This document shows positions 7,865 to 16,700 of a stretch of 36,202 nt of DNA, in pieces (position 1 is the stretch's first letter; every line of letters starts with the position of its first letter). The notes beneath the pieces were generated by a model, which saw only the letters and a program-made list of their open reading frames with translations, was not told the DNA's origin and searched no databases. A program made the translations under genes and the position numbers. This stretch comes from Comamonadaceae bacterium ALPHA2B. GTDB taxonomy: Bacteria > Pseudomonadota > Gammaproteobacteria > Burkholderiales > Burkholderiaceae_C. The DNA is taken from positions 1 through 36,202 of the forward strand of contig SCOE01000049.1 of assembly GCA_005503065.1 (NCBI GenBank). The letters run 5' to 3'.

Positions 7865-8860
7865 TCACTGGGCGCTTGCGCCCGAGGCCTTGACCACCTC
7901 GCGCCAGCGCTTGAGCTCCGAGGCCGCGAAGCTGCGCGCCTGCTCGGGCGTGCCAGCGGCCGGCGTGGCGGCCAGGTCCTGCAGGCGCTGCCGCACGTCG
8001 GGCGCAGCCAGGGACTTGCCCAGCGCGGCGTTGAGCCGGTCGATCACCGGCCGCGGCGTGCCTGCCGGTGCCGCGAGCGCGAACCACGACTGCACGTCGA
8101 AGCCCGGGTAGCCCGACTCGGCCAGCGTGGGCACGTCGGGCAGCAGCGGCGAACGTTGCGCGCTGGTGATCGCGATGGCGCGCAGCTTGCCGGCCTGCAC
8201 GTGAGGCAGCGCGGACGGGGTGTTGTCGAACATCGAGTCCACTTGGCCGCCGATCAGGTCGGTGATGGCCGGCGCGCTCCCCTTGTAGGCCACATGCAGC
8301 ATGTTGGCGCCCGACTGCATCTTGAACATCTCGCCCGACAGGTGGATGGACGAGCCCGCGCCCGACGACGCGAAGGTGATGCCGTCCTTCGACGACTTTG
8401 CGTAGCGCAGGTAGTCCGCCGGCGACTGGATCGGCAACCGGGGATTGACCACCAGGATGTTCGGAATCTTGGCCATCAGCCCAACCAGCTCGAAGTCCTT
8501 CACCGGGTCGTAGGCCAGCTTCGGGTACAGCGTGGCGTTGATGGTGTTGGCGATCGTGTAGACGTAGAGCGTGTAGCCGTCGGGCGCCGAGCGCGCCACG
8601 AGCTCGGCGCCCAGGTTGCTGTTGGCGCCGGCCCGGTTGTCCACCATCACCGGTTGGCCGAGCTGTTCGCCCATCTTCACCGCCACCAGCCGCGCGACCA
8701 CGTCGGTGGCGCCGCCAGCGGCATAGCCGACCACCAGGCGGATGGGCTTGGTCGGCCAGGCGGCCGATTCGGCCGGGGCGGGCAGCGCCACCGTGGCGGC
8801 GGCCAGCGACAGCGCAAAGGCGAAGAAGCGCCTGCGGCGTGCGGGCGAGGGTCGGGTCAT
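7865..8860 (-). CDS. Tripartite tricarboxylate transporter substrate-binding protein (Bug family)
   Basis: 331 residues. A basic N-terminus (ARRRRFF) precedes a hydrophobic signal segment ending around PAPAESA. The mature part has WPTKPIRLVVGYAAGGATDVV, VDNRAGANSNLGAE and GYPGFDVQSWFAL, typical of Bug/TctC periplasmic solute receptors. ATG 8860 has CAGGAGA at good spacing. It is the first gene of the minus-strand operon (Bug, acyl-CoA ligase, citrate-synthase-like protein) and is read divergently from an IclR regulator 93 bases away, which makes it the probable uptake receptor for the substrate of the operon. No membrane components are present. Confidence 0.92.
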   Translation of the reverse strand: MTRPSPARRRRFFAFALSLAAATVALPAPAESAAWPTKPIRLVVGYAAGGATDVVARLVAVKMGEQLGQPVMVDNRAGANSNLGAELVARSAPDGYTLYVYTIANTINATLYPKLAYDPVKDFELVGLMAKIPNILVVNPRLPIQSPADYLRYAKSSKDGITFASSGAGSSIHLSGEMFKMQSGANMLHVAYKGSAPAITDLIGGQVDSMFDNTPSALPHVQAGKLRAIAITSAQRSPLLPDVPTLAESGYPGFDVQSWFALAAPAGTPRPVIDRLNAALGKSLAAPDVRQRLQDLAATPAAGTPEQARSFAASELKRWREVVKASGASAQ

Positions 8861-8898
8861 GGGTGTCTCCTGAATGTCGAATGGCTGGCAGCCCTGCG

Positions 8899-8934
8899 CC
8901 GGAACGTGCCTCGCGAGGCACACTCCGGTTCCGG
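8899..8934. promoter_or_regulatory. Nested palindrome, candidate IclR operator
   Basis: In the 93-base gap between the divergent Bug and IclR genes there is a perfect 16-bp palindrome, GTGCCTCGCGAGGCAC (8906-8921). It is flanked by the inverted pair CCGGAAC (8899-8905) and GTTCCGG (8928-8934). Its position fits an operator serving both promoters; that the neighbouring IclR protein binds it is inference. Confidence 0.5.
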
Positions 8935-8953
8935 ACAGCAGGAATTCTTCGAG

Positions 8954-9760
8954 ATGGCGCCCAGAAAAACGAACGAAAACGTCCGCCTGCCGGACGTTTC
9001 TCAGGCCGGTGACGAGGACGCCGGCAGCCGCACGCTGCGCCGCGGCCTTCAGGTCCTCGAAGCCGTCCTGGCCCGGGCGGAGGGACTGCGGGTGGTCGAC
9101 CTGTGCCGCGCGAGCGGGTTGGAACGCGCGCCGGTCTATCGCCTGCTGGCGACCCTGATGGAGGGCGGCCACGTCGCGCGGCGTGGCCGCTTCCTCTATG
9201 TGCCCGGCCCGCGCTGGTCGACGCAGCAGCCTCTGGCGCGCCAGCCCAACATGGCCGTGCACCTGCAGCCGGTGCTCGAGCGGGTGAGCCGGGCCTGCGG
9301 CGACGCGGCCTTCGCGATCGTGCGCGAAGGGCCGTCCTCGCACTGCATCGCGCGCCATGTGGGTACGCACCCGGTGCAGGTACTGGTGATCCAGGTCGGC
9401 ACGCGCCAGCCGCTGGGCGTGGGCGCCGCGGGCCTGGCGCTGCTGGCAGCCCTGCCCGACCAGGAAGTGGCGCGCGTGATCGCAGCCAACGCGCCGCAGC
9501 TGACGCGCTACGGCGGCATGACGCCGGAGCGGCTGCAGATCCTGGTGCGCGCGACGCGCGAGCGCGGCTGGTCCGTCATCGGCAACCATGCCACCCGCAA
9601 CGTGCTGGCGGTGGGCATGGCGGTGCGCAACGCGCGCGGCGAGCCGGTGGCCGGCATCAGCGTCGCCTCGACGCTCGAACGCATGCCACGCCAGAGGCAG
9701 GAGCTGATCGCGCGGCATTGCCGCGAGGCGCTCAAGGCGCTGTCGCCGGGCGAACTGTGA
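8954..9760 (+). CDS. IclR family transcriptional regulator
   Basis: 268 residues. The N-terminal winged helix (about 25-95) starts with SRTLRRGLQVLEAVL and contains VVDLCRASGLERAPVYRLLATLMEGGHVARR; the C-terminal IclR effector domain follows, with QVGTRQPLGVGAAGLALLAA and VAVGMAVRNARGEPVAGISV patterns. ATG 8954 is chosen because the helix-turn-helix begins soon after and the Bug gene starts divergently 93 bases upstream; the frame is open much further upstream but that part is antisense to real genes. IclR proteins usually regulate adjacent catabolic operons in response to an aromatic or carboxylate effector, so the Bug/CoA-ligase/lyase operon is the likely target. purU follows 43 bases downstream on the same strand. 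Confidence 0.9.
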   Translation: MAPRKTNENVRLPDVSQAGDEDAGSRTLRRGLQVLEAVLARAEGLRVVDLCRASGLERAPVYRLLATLMEGGHVARRGRFLYVPGPRWSTQQPLARQPNMAVHLQPVLERVSRACGDAAFAIVREGPSSHCIARHVGTHPVQVLVIQVGTRQPLGVGAAGLALLAALPDQEVARVIAANAPQLTRYGGMTPERLQILVRATRERGWSVIGNHATRNVLAVGMAVRNARGEPVAGISVASTLERMPRQRQELIARHCREALKALSPGEL

Positions 9761-9803
9761 GCAGCCGGCAGCCTGCGGCACGCGCTGCGACAATCGGCGC
9801 CCC

Positions 9804-10649
9804 ATGACCGCGTACATCCTCACCCTGTCCTGCCCCGATCGCGTGGGCATCGTCCATGCCGTCTCGGGCTTCCTGCTGGAGCGCGGCGGGAACATCGAAG
9901 AAGCGGCCCAGTACAACGACCGTGGCACGGGCCTGTTCTTCATGCGCGTGCGTTTCGCCTGCGACAGGGTGCCCGAAGCGCAATTGCGCGACGAATTGGC
10001 CTCGCTGGCCGGCGGCTTCGGAATGGCCTGGAAGCTGCACGCCGCCCAGCAGCCCATGAAGACGGTGATCCTCGTCAGCAAGGAGGGCCACTGCCTCAAC
10101 GACCTGCTGTTCCGCTGGAAGAGCGGGCTGCTGCCGGTCGACATCCGCGCCATCGTCAGCAACCACCGCGACTTCTACCAGCTCGCGGCCAGCTACAACG
10201 TGCCTTTCCACCATATCCCGGTCACGGCTGCGACCAAGGCCCAGGCCGAGGCGAAGCAGCTGGAGATCATCGAATCCGAGGGTGCCGAGCTGGTGGTTCT
10301 GGCGCGCTACATGCAGATCCTGTCGAACGATCTGTGCGTCAGGCTGGCCGGGCGCGCCATCAACATCCACCATTCCTTCCTGCCCAGCTTCAAGGGGGCC
10401 AAGCCCTACTACCAGGCCCATGACCGCGGCGTGAAGCTGATCGGCGCCACCGCGCACTACGTGACGGCCGACCTCGACGAGGGGCCGATCATCGAGCAGG
10501 ACGTGGCCCGTGCCGACCACACCGACACGGTCGAGGACCTCACGGCCCGCGGCCGCGACACCGAGAGCCTGGTGCTCGCCCGGGCCGTGAAGTGGCACAG
10601 CGAGCATCGCGTGCTGCTCAACGGCCACCGCACCGTGGTCTTCCGTTGA
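9804..10649 (+). CDS. purU: Formyltetrahydrofolate deformylase
   Basis: 281 residues, normal PurU length. An N-terminal ACT domain (about 1-85, starting TAYILTLSCPDRVGIVHAVSG) is followed by the formyl-transferase fold, with VILVSKEGHCLNDLL, VLARYMQILS, the catalytic INIHHSFLPSFKGAKPY (Asn187, His189) and the Asp-bearing HYVTADLDEGPIIEQ. The enzyme hydrolyses 10-formyltetrahydrofolate to formate and tetrahydrofolate, balancing one-carbon pools and feeding formate to purine synthesis. It follows the IclR gene by 43 bases but its role is housekeeping, so shared regulation is not implied. A dispersed repeat lies just after its stop. Confidence 0.96.
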   Translation: MTAYILTLSCPDRVGIVHAVSGFLLERGGNIEEAAQYNDRGTGLFFMRVRFACDRVPEAQLRDELASLAGGFGMAWKLHAAQQPMKTVILVSKEGHCLNDLLFRWKSGLLPVDIRAIVSNHRDFYQLAASYNVPFHHIPVTAATKAQAEAKQLEIIESEGAELVVLARYMQILSNDLCVRLAGRAINIHHSFLPSFKGAKPYYQAHDRGVKLIGATAHYVTADLDEGPIIEQDVARADHTDTVEDLTARGRDTESLVLARAVKWHSEHRVLLNGHRTVVFR

Positions 10650-10665
10650 TTTCCGCGGATTCAGA

Positions 10666-10721
10666 AGAAAAGTGCCTGCAGCGCCCGTCCCGCTTGCGCA
10701 AGCAGCTATGTTTTTCATAGC
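10666..10721 (+). repeat. Dispersed GCTAT/CAGCGCCCG repeat, copy A
   Basis: Copy A of a family of about 55-65 bases found five times in the window. Reading plus strand: an A run, then CTGCAGCGCCCGTCCCGC, then GCAGCTATG, a T run and CATAGC. The terminal GCTATG and CATAGC form a small hairpin. It lies between purU and the CidA/LrgA gene and ends about 20 bases before the latter's ATG, so it probably forms part of that gene's 5' leader. Confidence 0.85.
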
Positions 10722-10742
10722 AGATCGCTGGAGCATCCGCTG

Positions 10743-11102
10743 ATGCAGGGCCTGCGCGGCCTGGCCTGGCTGCTGGTCTTCCAGTCGGTGGGCGAGCTGC
10801 TCTCGCGCGGACTTTCGCTGCCGCTGCCCGGGCCTGTGCTCGGCCTGGTGCTGATGCTCGTGGGCCTGCGCTTCGCGGCGGTGCGCGAGCCGGTGGCCGA
10901 CTGCGCGGGTTTTCTTCTCACGCACCTGTCGCTGCTCTTCGTGCCGGTGGGCGTGGGCGTGATGACGCACCTGGCGCTGCTCACGCAATACGGGCTGCGC
11001 ATCCTCGCGGTGATCGCGCTGTCGACCTGGATCGGCCTGGCGGTGACGGCACTGGTGCTGCACGGCCTTCCACGCCGCGCCGCCGACACCGGGGAGCGCT
11101 GA
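10743..11102 (+). CDS. CidA/LrgA family holin-like membrane protein
   Basis: 119 residues with four predicted hydrophobic helices. The pattern LPLPGPVLGLVLMLVGL followed by GFLLTHLSLLFVPVGVGVM matches the CidA/LrgA family (small holin-like proteins that work with LrgB-type partners in murein hydrolase control or in export of pyruvate and other small molecules in some bacteria). ATG 10743 has GGAG about nine bases upstream. The stop is followed after one base by the LrgB gene, so the two are translationally coupled. Confidence 0.9.
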   Translation: MQGLRGLAWLLVFQSVGELLSRGLSLPLPGPVLGLVLMLVGLRFAAVREPVADCAGFLLTHLSLLFVPVGVGVMTHLALLTQYGLRILAVIALSTWIGLAVTALVLHGLPRRAADTGER

Positions 11103-11103
11103 C

Positions 11104-11829
11104 GTGCCGCACTTCGTCGAACTCTGGATCTACCTCTCGGCCACGCCGCTGTTCGGCCTCACGGCGACGCTGGTGGTGTACCTGCTCGCGCAGGCCTTCT
11201 ACGCCCGCACGGGCAGCGCGCCCTGGGCCAACCCGGTGCTGTGGTCGGTGGTGACGCTGGCGGTGCTGCTCACGCTCACCGGCGTGAGCTACCCGAGCTA
11301 TTTCTCCGGTGCGCAGTTCATCCACTTCCTGCTCGGCCCGGCGGTCGTGGCCCTGGCCTGGCCGCTGTGGCAGCGCCGCGCCGAACTGCGCGCGCGCGGC
11401 GTGCGCGTGCTGCTCGCCGCCTTGCTGGGCGGCGCGGCGGCCGGCGGCTCGGCCGTGGGCCTGGCCTGGGCCTTCGGGCTGCCGCACGACGTGGTGCTGT
11501 CGATGGCGCCCAAGTCCGTCACCGCGCCGGTGGCCATGGGCATCGCCGAGAAGATCGGCGGCGTGCCGGCGCTGTCGGCGGTGTTCGCCGTCATCACCGG
11601 CATGGTGGGTGCGCTCACCGGCAAGTACCTGTTCGACCTGCTGCGCGTGCCTGCCGCGGGCGAGGGCTGGACGGCGCGCGGTTTCGCGCTGGGCACCGCC
11701 TCTCACGGCATCGGCGCGGCGCGGGCGCTGCAGGTCAACGCCGACGCCGGCGCCTACGCGGGATTGGCGCTGGGACTGCAGGTGGTGCTGGCCGCCTTGC
11801 TGATGCCGCTGGTGTTCCGCTTCTTCTGA
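11104..11829 (+). CDS. lrgB: LrgB family membrane protein
   Basis: 241 residues, GTG start one base after the stop of the CidA/LrgA gene. Multiple membrane helices carry the family hallmarks TGVSYPSYFSGAQFIHFLLGP, MAPKSVTAPVAMGIAEKIGG and FALGTASHGIGAARAL. LrgB/CidB proteins are inner-membrane partners of LrgA/CidA, and the pair is a conserved two-gene unit. In bacteria studied, such pairs affect autolysis or transport of short organic acids; the role here is not fixed by sequence. A strong hairpin terminator follows. Confidence 0.93.
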   Translation: MPHFVELWIYLSATPLFGLTATLVVYLLAQAFYARTGSAPWANPVLWSVVTLAVLLTLTGVSYPSYFSGAQFIHFLLGPAVVALAWPLWQRRAELRARGVRVLLAALLGGAAAGGSAVGLAWAFGLPHDVVLSMAPKSVTAPVAMGIAEKIGGVPALSAVFAVITGMVGALTGKYLFDLLRVPAAGEGWTARGFALGTASHGIGAARALQVNADAGAYAGLALGLQVVLAALLMPLVFRFF

Positions 11830-11853
11830 GCGCCCCACGGGCGCCCAAGCGAG

Positions 11854-11880
11854 AACGCCTGCCGAGCGGCAGGCGTTGTT
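11854..11880 (+). terminator. Terminator after lrgB
   Basis: A perfect 10-bp stem, AACGCCTGCC (11854-11863) and GGCAGGCGTT (11868-11877), with a GAGC tetraloop followed by a short T-rich stretch. It lies between convergent genes and the A/T ends could serve both directions. Confidence 0.8.
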
Positions 11881-11920
11881 CCTGTTCCGGGCCGAGAGCG
11901 GGCGCAAGGCCCGCGCGCCC

Positions 11921-12301
11921 TCAGTTGCGGTACGGGTTGTTGGGATTGCGGTCGTAGCGGTTGGGCACGCCGTCGCGGTCGCGGTCCCAGCGGCCGCGGT
12001 TGTATTCCCAGCGGCCGTCGCGCTCACGCCATTCCGGCGGACGGTAGGCATAGCCCGGGCGGGCCTTCACCCACACGCCGGGCACCCACACGTGGCCGCC
12101 GCGGCGCCACTCCCAGTGGCCCGGCGCCCAGACATAGCCGCGGCGCGGCGGCGGGACGCGTTCCACGCGCGGCGGCGGGGGCGGGCCGAACTGGACGTTG
12201 ATGACGGGCTGCGCCTGTGCCGCCGTCGGGACCGTGAAGGCCCCGACCGACAGAAGTGCCGCGGCGCCGGCGGCCATGGTGATCTTTGCGAGTTTGTTCA
12301 T
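11921..12301 (-). CDS. YXWGXW-repeat-type exported protein
   Basis: 126 residues. A signal peptide (about 1-31, ending AAQAQ) precedes a proline-rich segment (GPPPPPRVERVPPPR) and a Trp/Gly-rich region with repeated units such as GYVWAPGHWEWRRGGHVWVP and YRPPEWRERDGRWEYNRGRW, as in YXWGXW repeat proteins. The tail DRDRDGVPNRYDRNPNN has the alternating Asp spacing of calcium-binding or thrombospondin-3-like loops. The location is likely periplasm or outer surface; the function of the family is unknown. The start at 12301 has AGGAG immediately upstream, and that site lies within a hairpin. Confidence 0.82.
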   Translation of the reverse strand: MNKLAKITMAAGAAALLSVGAFTVPTAAQAQPVINVQFGPPPPPRVERVPPPRRGYVWAPGHWEWRRGGHVWVPGVWVKARPGYAYRPPEWRERDGRWEYNRGRWDRDRDGVPNRYDRNPNNPYRN

Positions 12302-12334
12302 GGGAAGGCTCCTCATGCGTTCTGTGGAGCCTTC
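12302..12334 (-). promoter_or_regulatory. Leader hairpin covering the ribosome site of the YXWGXW gene
   Basis: Directly upstream of ATG 12301 (minus strand) the leader contains GAAGGCTCC (12334-12326) and GGAGCCTTC (12312-12304), a perfect 9-bp stem with a 13-base loop. The Shine-Dalgarno AGGAG sits at the loop/right-arm junction, so folding would hide it. A thermometer-like or protein-controlled switch is inferred only from this geometry. Confidence 0.5.
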
Positions 12335-12406
12335 ATCGTGGGCGGCCCATGTCAATGCGGTGTAAGTGCCACGCGAAATCTTGTGTAAAGCTGTATCGCG
12401 GCCCGA

Positions 12407-13675
12407 TCATTCCGACAGTTCCGCCACGTCGGCGGCCGCAGCCATGGCTGCAAGCCCCGCCTTGCTCGGATGGAGATGGTCCCCGCTGTCGAAGGCGGGT
12501 GCGAGCGAGAGCGCATCGCCGGGGCTGCGCAGTGCCGCGTCGAAGTCGATGACCGCGTCGACGTCCTGCCGCCCGCGGATCCATCGGTTGACCGCCTGGC
12601 GGGCGTGTTCGTTCTCTTCGCTCCAGTACGGCGAGCCCTTGAAGGGCAGCAGCGTGCCGAGCAGCACCTTGACCCCCCGCGCACGGGCCTGCCTCACGAT
12701 CTGCTGGAGCCCTGCGACGATCTCGTCCGCGCTGGCGAACTGCTGCGCGGGAACCAACGGCGAACGCACGCCGCCGACCGTGCCATACCCGATGTCGTTG
12801 ATGCCGATGAGGATCAGTGCGTGGGTGACGCCGCTTTGCTCCAGTACATCGCGCCCGAAGCGGGACACGCCGCTCGGTCCGTTCCCGTCGCGCAGGAGCC
12901 GGTTGCCGCTGATGCCCAGATTGACCACCGCGACGGGCGCAGCGCCATCCGCTGCGCGCCGCCGCGTGGCCAGTTGCGCGGGGTAGCTGTCCACGGCGTT
13001 GTCCGACACGCCGGGCCCGTCGGTGATGGAGTCGCCGAAGGCCGCCACCACGCGGGCCGGCGCCGTGACCAGCACGTCGACGCCGGTGACGAGCGGATTC
13101 CATGGCAGTGCCTGGGCGTTGCTCGGTTTGGCCGCCATCGTCTGGTCGCCTGGCAGCGACCATGCCGCGGGCGGCACGCCGGGGTGTCCGGTGGCGAGGA
13201 TCGAGGGTTCGCGCAGGTAGACGCTCACCGCCAGCGCCTGGCCCGCGACGACAGGCAGGCGGATCGGATCGCTCCACACCTGCGCACCAGGTGCCACCTG
13301 CACCTCGCGTCGACCCTGGAAGCTCAGGGCCTCGATCCAGCGGCGCGCGATGGCGTCGCCGCCCGTGCTGCGCGCCACGCTGGCGGCGCCGATGGCCAGC
13401 GGCGTGGTGCCGTACAGGTTGGACAGGCGAACCCGCACCTGCGAGCCGCCGGCCGTGACCACGACGCGCTGGCGCAGCGTCTCGTTGTCCAGCGTGCGGA
13501 GCGAGGCGGGCTGCACCGCGAGTGCGCTGTGATCCACCGGGGCCATGGCCCAGGCGGCCACCCAATGCTGCGCCCATGCCGCCACGGGAAGGAACAGCAT
13601 GGCGAGCGCGCACACCAGGATGCGTGCGAGGCGGGTTGGGGCGAGCGGGGGGCGGGCGTCTGGACAGGCGACCAT
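12407..13675 (-). CDS. Secreted SGNH/GDSL hydrolase
   Basis: 422 residues with a signal peptide (ARILVCALAMLFLPVAAWAQ). The C-terminal half is an SGNH hydrolase: block I AFGDSITDG with Ser216, block II NLGISGNR, block III GINDIG and block V DHLHP with Asp399 and His402. The N-terminal part (about 40-200) is the beta-rich domain seen in the larger GDSL esterases, starting WVAAWAMAPVD. It is expected to hydrolyse an ester, perhaps on a polysaccharide or lipid, outside the cytoplasm. ATG 13675 lies within a short GC-rich inverted repeat and lacks a clear ribosome site, so the start is moderately certain. The gene is 55 bases downstream of the carboxylase stop on the same strand. Confidence 0.87.
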   Translation of the reverse strand: MVACPDARPPLAPTRLARILVCALAMLFLPVAAWAQHWVAAWAMAPVDHSALAVQPASLRTLDNETLRQRVVVTAGGSQVRVRLSNLYGTTPLAIGAASVARSTGGDAIARRWIEALSFQGRREVQVAPGAQVWSDPIRLPVVAGQALAVSVYLREPSILATGHPGVPPAAWSLPGDQTMAAKPSNAQALPWNPLVTGVDVLVTAPARVVAAFGDSITDGPGVSDNAVDSYPAQLATRRRAADGAAPVAVVNLGISGNRLLRDGNGPSGVSRFGRDVLEQSGVTHALILIGINDIGYGTVGGVRSPLVPAQQFASADEIVAGLQQIVRQARARGVKVLLGTLLPFKGSPYWSEENEHARQAVNRWIRGRQDVDAVIDFDAALRSPGDALSLAPAFDSGDHLHPSKAGLAAMAAAADVAELSE

Positions 13676-13730
13676 GGGGCGGCAAAGCGGCGCAGTGTAG
13701 GGCGCCCCACATCGGCCCGCCGTCAGCGCA

Positions 13731-16700
13731 TCACCAGGTGTCGACGTAGGCCTTGGGCGCTTCCACCGCACGCGTCGCCGATGCGAGGCCGCGCAGCAGC
13801 CATGCCCGCGTCTCGGCCGGGTCGATCACGGCGTCGATCTCCAGCGTCTGCGCCATGTGCATGGCCTCGCCATCGGCGTATTGCCGTGCCACCAGTTCCT
13901 TGAAGAGCGCGTCGCGCTCGGGGCCGGCGGGCACGGCCTCGAGCTCCTTGCGGTAGCCCAGGCGCACCGCACCCTCGAGGCCCATCGCGCCGAACTCGCC
14001 CGTGGGCCAGGCCACGGTGAAGACCGGCGCATCGAAGCCGCCGGCGGCCATCGCCTGCGCGCCCAGGCCGTAGCCCTTGCGCAGCACCACCGTGAAGTAG
14101 GGCACCCGCAGGTGCGCCTCGATCATGAACATGCGGCACACGTGGCGCACCTGCGCCTGCGCCTCGATGTCAGGCCCGACCATGAAGCCGGGCGTGTCGC
14201 ACAGCGAGACCAGCGGGATCGCATGCGCGTTGCACAGCTGCATGAAGCGCGCGGCCTTGTCGGCGGCCTCGGCGTCGATCGCGCCGCCCAGGTGGTGCGG
14301 GTTGTTGGCGATCACGCCCACCGGCTGGCCGTCGATGCGGGCCAGCGCCGTGACCATGCCGGCACCGAAGCCGGCGCGCAGCTCGAGCACCGAGTCCTCG
14401 TCGAACAGGCCGCGCATCACGGCGCGCACGTCGTACACGCGCAGCCGGTTCTCCGGCACCGCGTGGCGCAGCGCGCGCTGGTCGGGGCAGCGCCCGCTGC
14501 GCGTGCGGCCCTGGAAGTACGACAGGTATTTCTTGGCCACGCACACCGCCTCGGCCTCGTCCTCGACCAGGATGTCGATCACGCCGTTGCGCGACTGCAC
14601 GGGGCTCGGGCCGATCTGCTCGGGCGTGAACGTGCCCAGCCCGCCACCCTCGATCATGGCGGGGCCGCTCATGCCGATGTTGCTGGCGCGCGTGGCGATG
14701 ATCACGTCGCTGCAGCCCAGCAGCGCCGCGTTGCCCGCGAAGCAGCGCCCGTGCACGATGCCCACCACCGGCACCTTGCCCGACAGCGCCGCGTACTGGC
14801 TGAAGGTGTGGTTGTTCAGGCCCGCGACGATGGGCATGTCGGTGTCGCCCGGGCGCCCGCCGCCGCCCTCGGCGAAGAGCACCAGCGGGATCTTCAGTTG
14901 GTGCGCCAGCGCCAGCATGCGGTCCTTCTTGTGGTGGTTGCGCATGCCCTGCGTGCCGGCGAGCACCGTGTAGTCGTAGGCCATGACCACGCAGCGCGAG
15001 GCCTCGGCGCCGAAGAGCCCGGCGTTGACGCTGCCGATGCCGGTCACCATGCCGTCGGCCGGCGTGTTGGCGATCAGGTCGTCCAGGCTGCGTCGGCGCG
15101 TCTGTGCGGCGATGGCGAGCTGGCCGTACTCGATGAAGTTGCCCGGGTCGCGGTCCAGCTCGCACAGGTCGGCGATGTTCTCGCGTGCGGTGCGCCCGCC
15201 CTGGGCATGGCGCTTGGCGACGGCCTTCTCGCGGTTGGCGTCGAGGGTGAAGGCGTGGCGGTCGATCACGCGCTGCAGGTCGGGGCGGATGGCGTCGAGG
15301 TCCACGGCCTCGCTGGTGCGCGCCTGCACGCTGTCGGCGTCCACCGGTTCCAGCTTGACGAGCGACTGGCCTTCGACGAGGTAGTCGCCTGGCTGTGCGA
15401 GCAGCGCCACCACGCGGCCGGCGGCCGGGGCATGCAGCAGGTGCTCCATCTTCATCGCCTCGAGCACGCCGACCTGCGCGCCGGCGGGCAGCACGTCGCC
15501 CACGGCGACCTCGAACTGCACCAGCTTCGCGGGCATGGGGGCGCGGATGACGGGCGCGCCGTCCTCTTCGTCCTCGGAAGAAAAAGTGCTCGCAGCGCCC
15601 GTCCCACCTGCGGGAGCAGCTATCGATTTCGTAGCGTGTGCGATGCGCTCTGCTGCGCCCAGCAGGTCGGCCAGGTGCTCCTCCACGAAGCGCGTGTGCA
15701 CCGCCTGCGCGGCGAATTCCGGGCGTTCGCCGATGGCCCGCAGCAGGGCGAGGTTGGTCGCCAGGCCCTCGATGCGGCATTCGGCCAGCGCGCGCAGCGA
15801 GCGGCGCTGGGCATCGGCGAACTGCGCCGACGGGCTGGAGACGATGAGCTTGGCCAGCAGCGTGTCGTAGTGCGGCGACGGCGCCAGCCCGGCGTAGCCC
15901 TGCGTGTCCACGCGCACGCCGGGGCCGCTGGGCAGGTCGAAGCGCGCCAGCGTGCCGCTGGCCGGGCGGGCGTTGCCTTGTGCATCGAGCGTCTCGGCGT
16001 TGATGCGCCACTGGATCGCGAAGCCCTTTTGCGCCGCCGTGGCACCGGCCTGTACGCCCAATTCGGCCAGCGAGCGCCCGGCGGCCACGCCCAGCTGCAA
16101 CTGCACCAGGTCCAGGCCGGTCACGGCCTCGGTCACCGTGTGTTCGACCTGCAGGCGCGGGTTGGCCTCGATGAAGACATAGGGCAAGGCCGTGGCGCTT
16201 TCGTCCACCAGGAACTCGAAGGTGCCCAGGCCGCGGTAGCCCACCTGCTGCGCCATGCGCAGGGCCGCCTGGGTGATGCGGTCACGAAGCGCGCTGCTCA
16301 ACGACGGGCTGGGTGCGATCTCGACCAGTTTCTGGAAGCGCCGCTGCAAGGTGCACTCGCGCTCGCCCAGGCTGGCGACGGTGCTGCCATCGCCCAGCAC
16401 CTGGATCTCGATGTGGCGCGCATGGCGCATCAGCCGCTCGACGTACACGCCGTCGACGCCGAAGGCCGCCTTCGCTTCCGACACGCAGCGCGCGTGCGCC
16501 TCGGGCAGCTCCTCGGCGCGCAGCACGGCGCGCATGCCGCGACCGCCCCCGCCGCCGATCGCCTTGACCATCACGCCGGCGCCATCCTTCGCCTGCTCGG
16601 CGAAGAAGGCCTGCGTCTCGGCCAGCGTGACGGCGCCGGGGCTGCCGGGCATCACGGGCACGTCGCATTGCTGCGCCAGCGCGCGTGCGCGTGCCTTGTC

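Noticed and set aside
6248-8953. Upstream extension of the IclR open frame
   Set aside because: This part is antisense to the lyase, ligase and Bug genes; only the segment from ATG 8954 has IclR features.
8861-10162. Upstream extension of the second Bug open frame
   Set aside because: Antisense to the IclR and purU genes; the signal peptide and ribosome site place the start at 8860.
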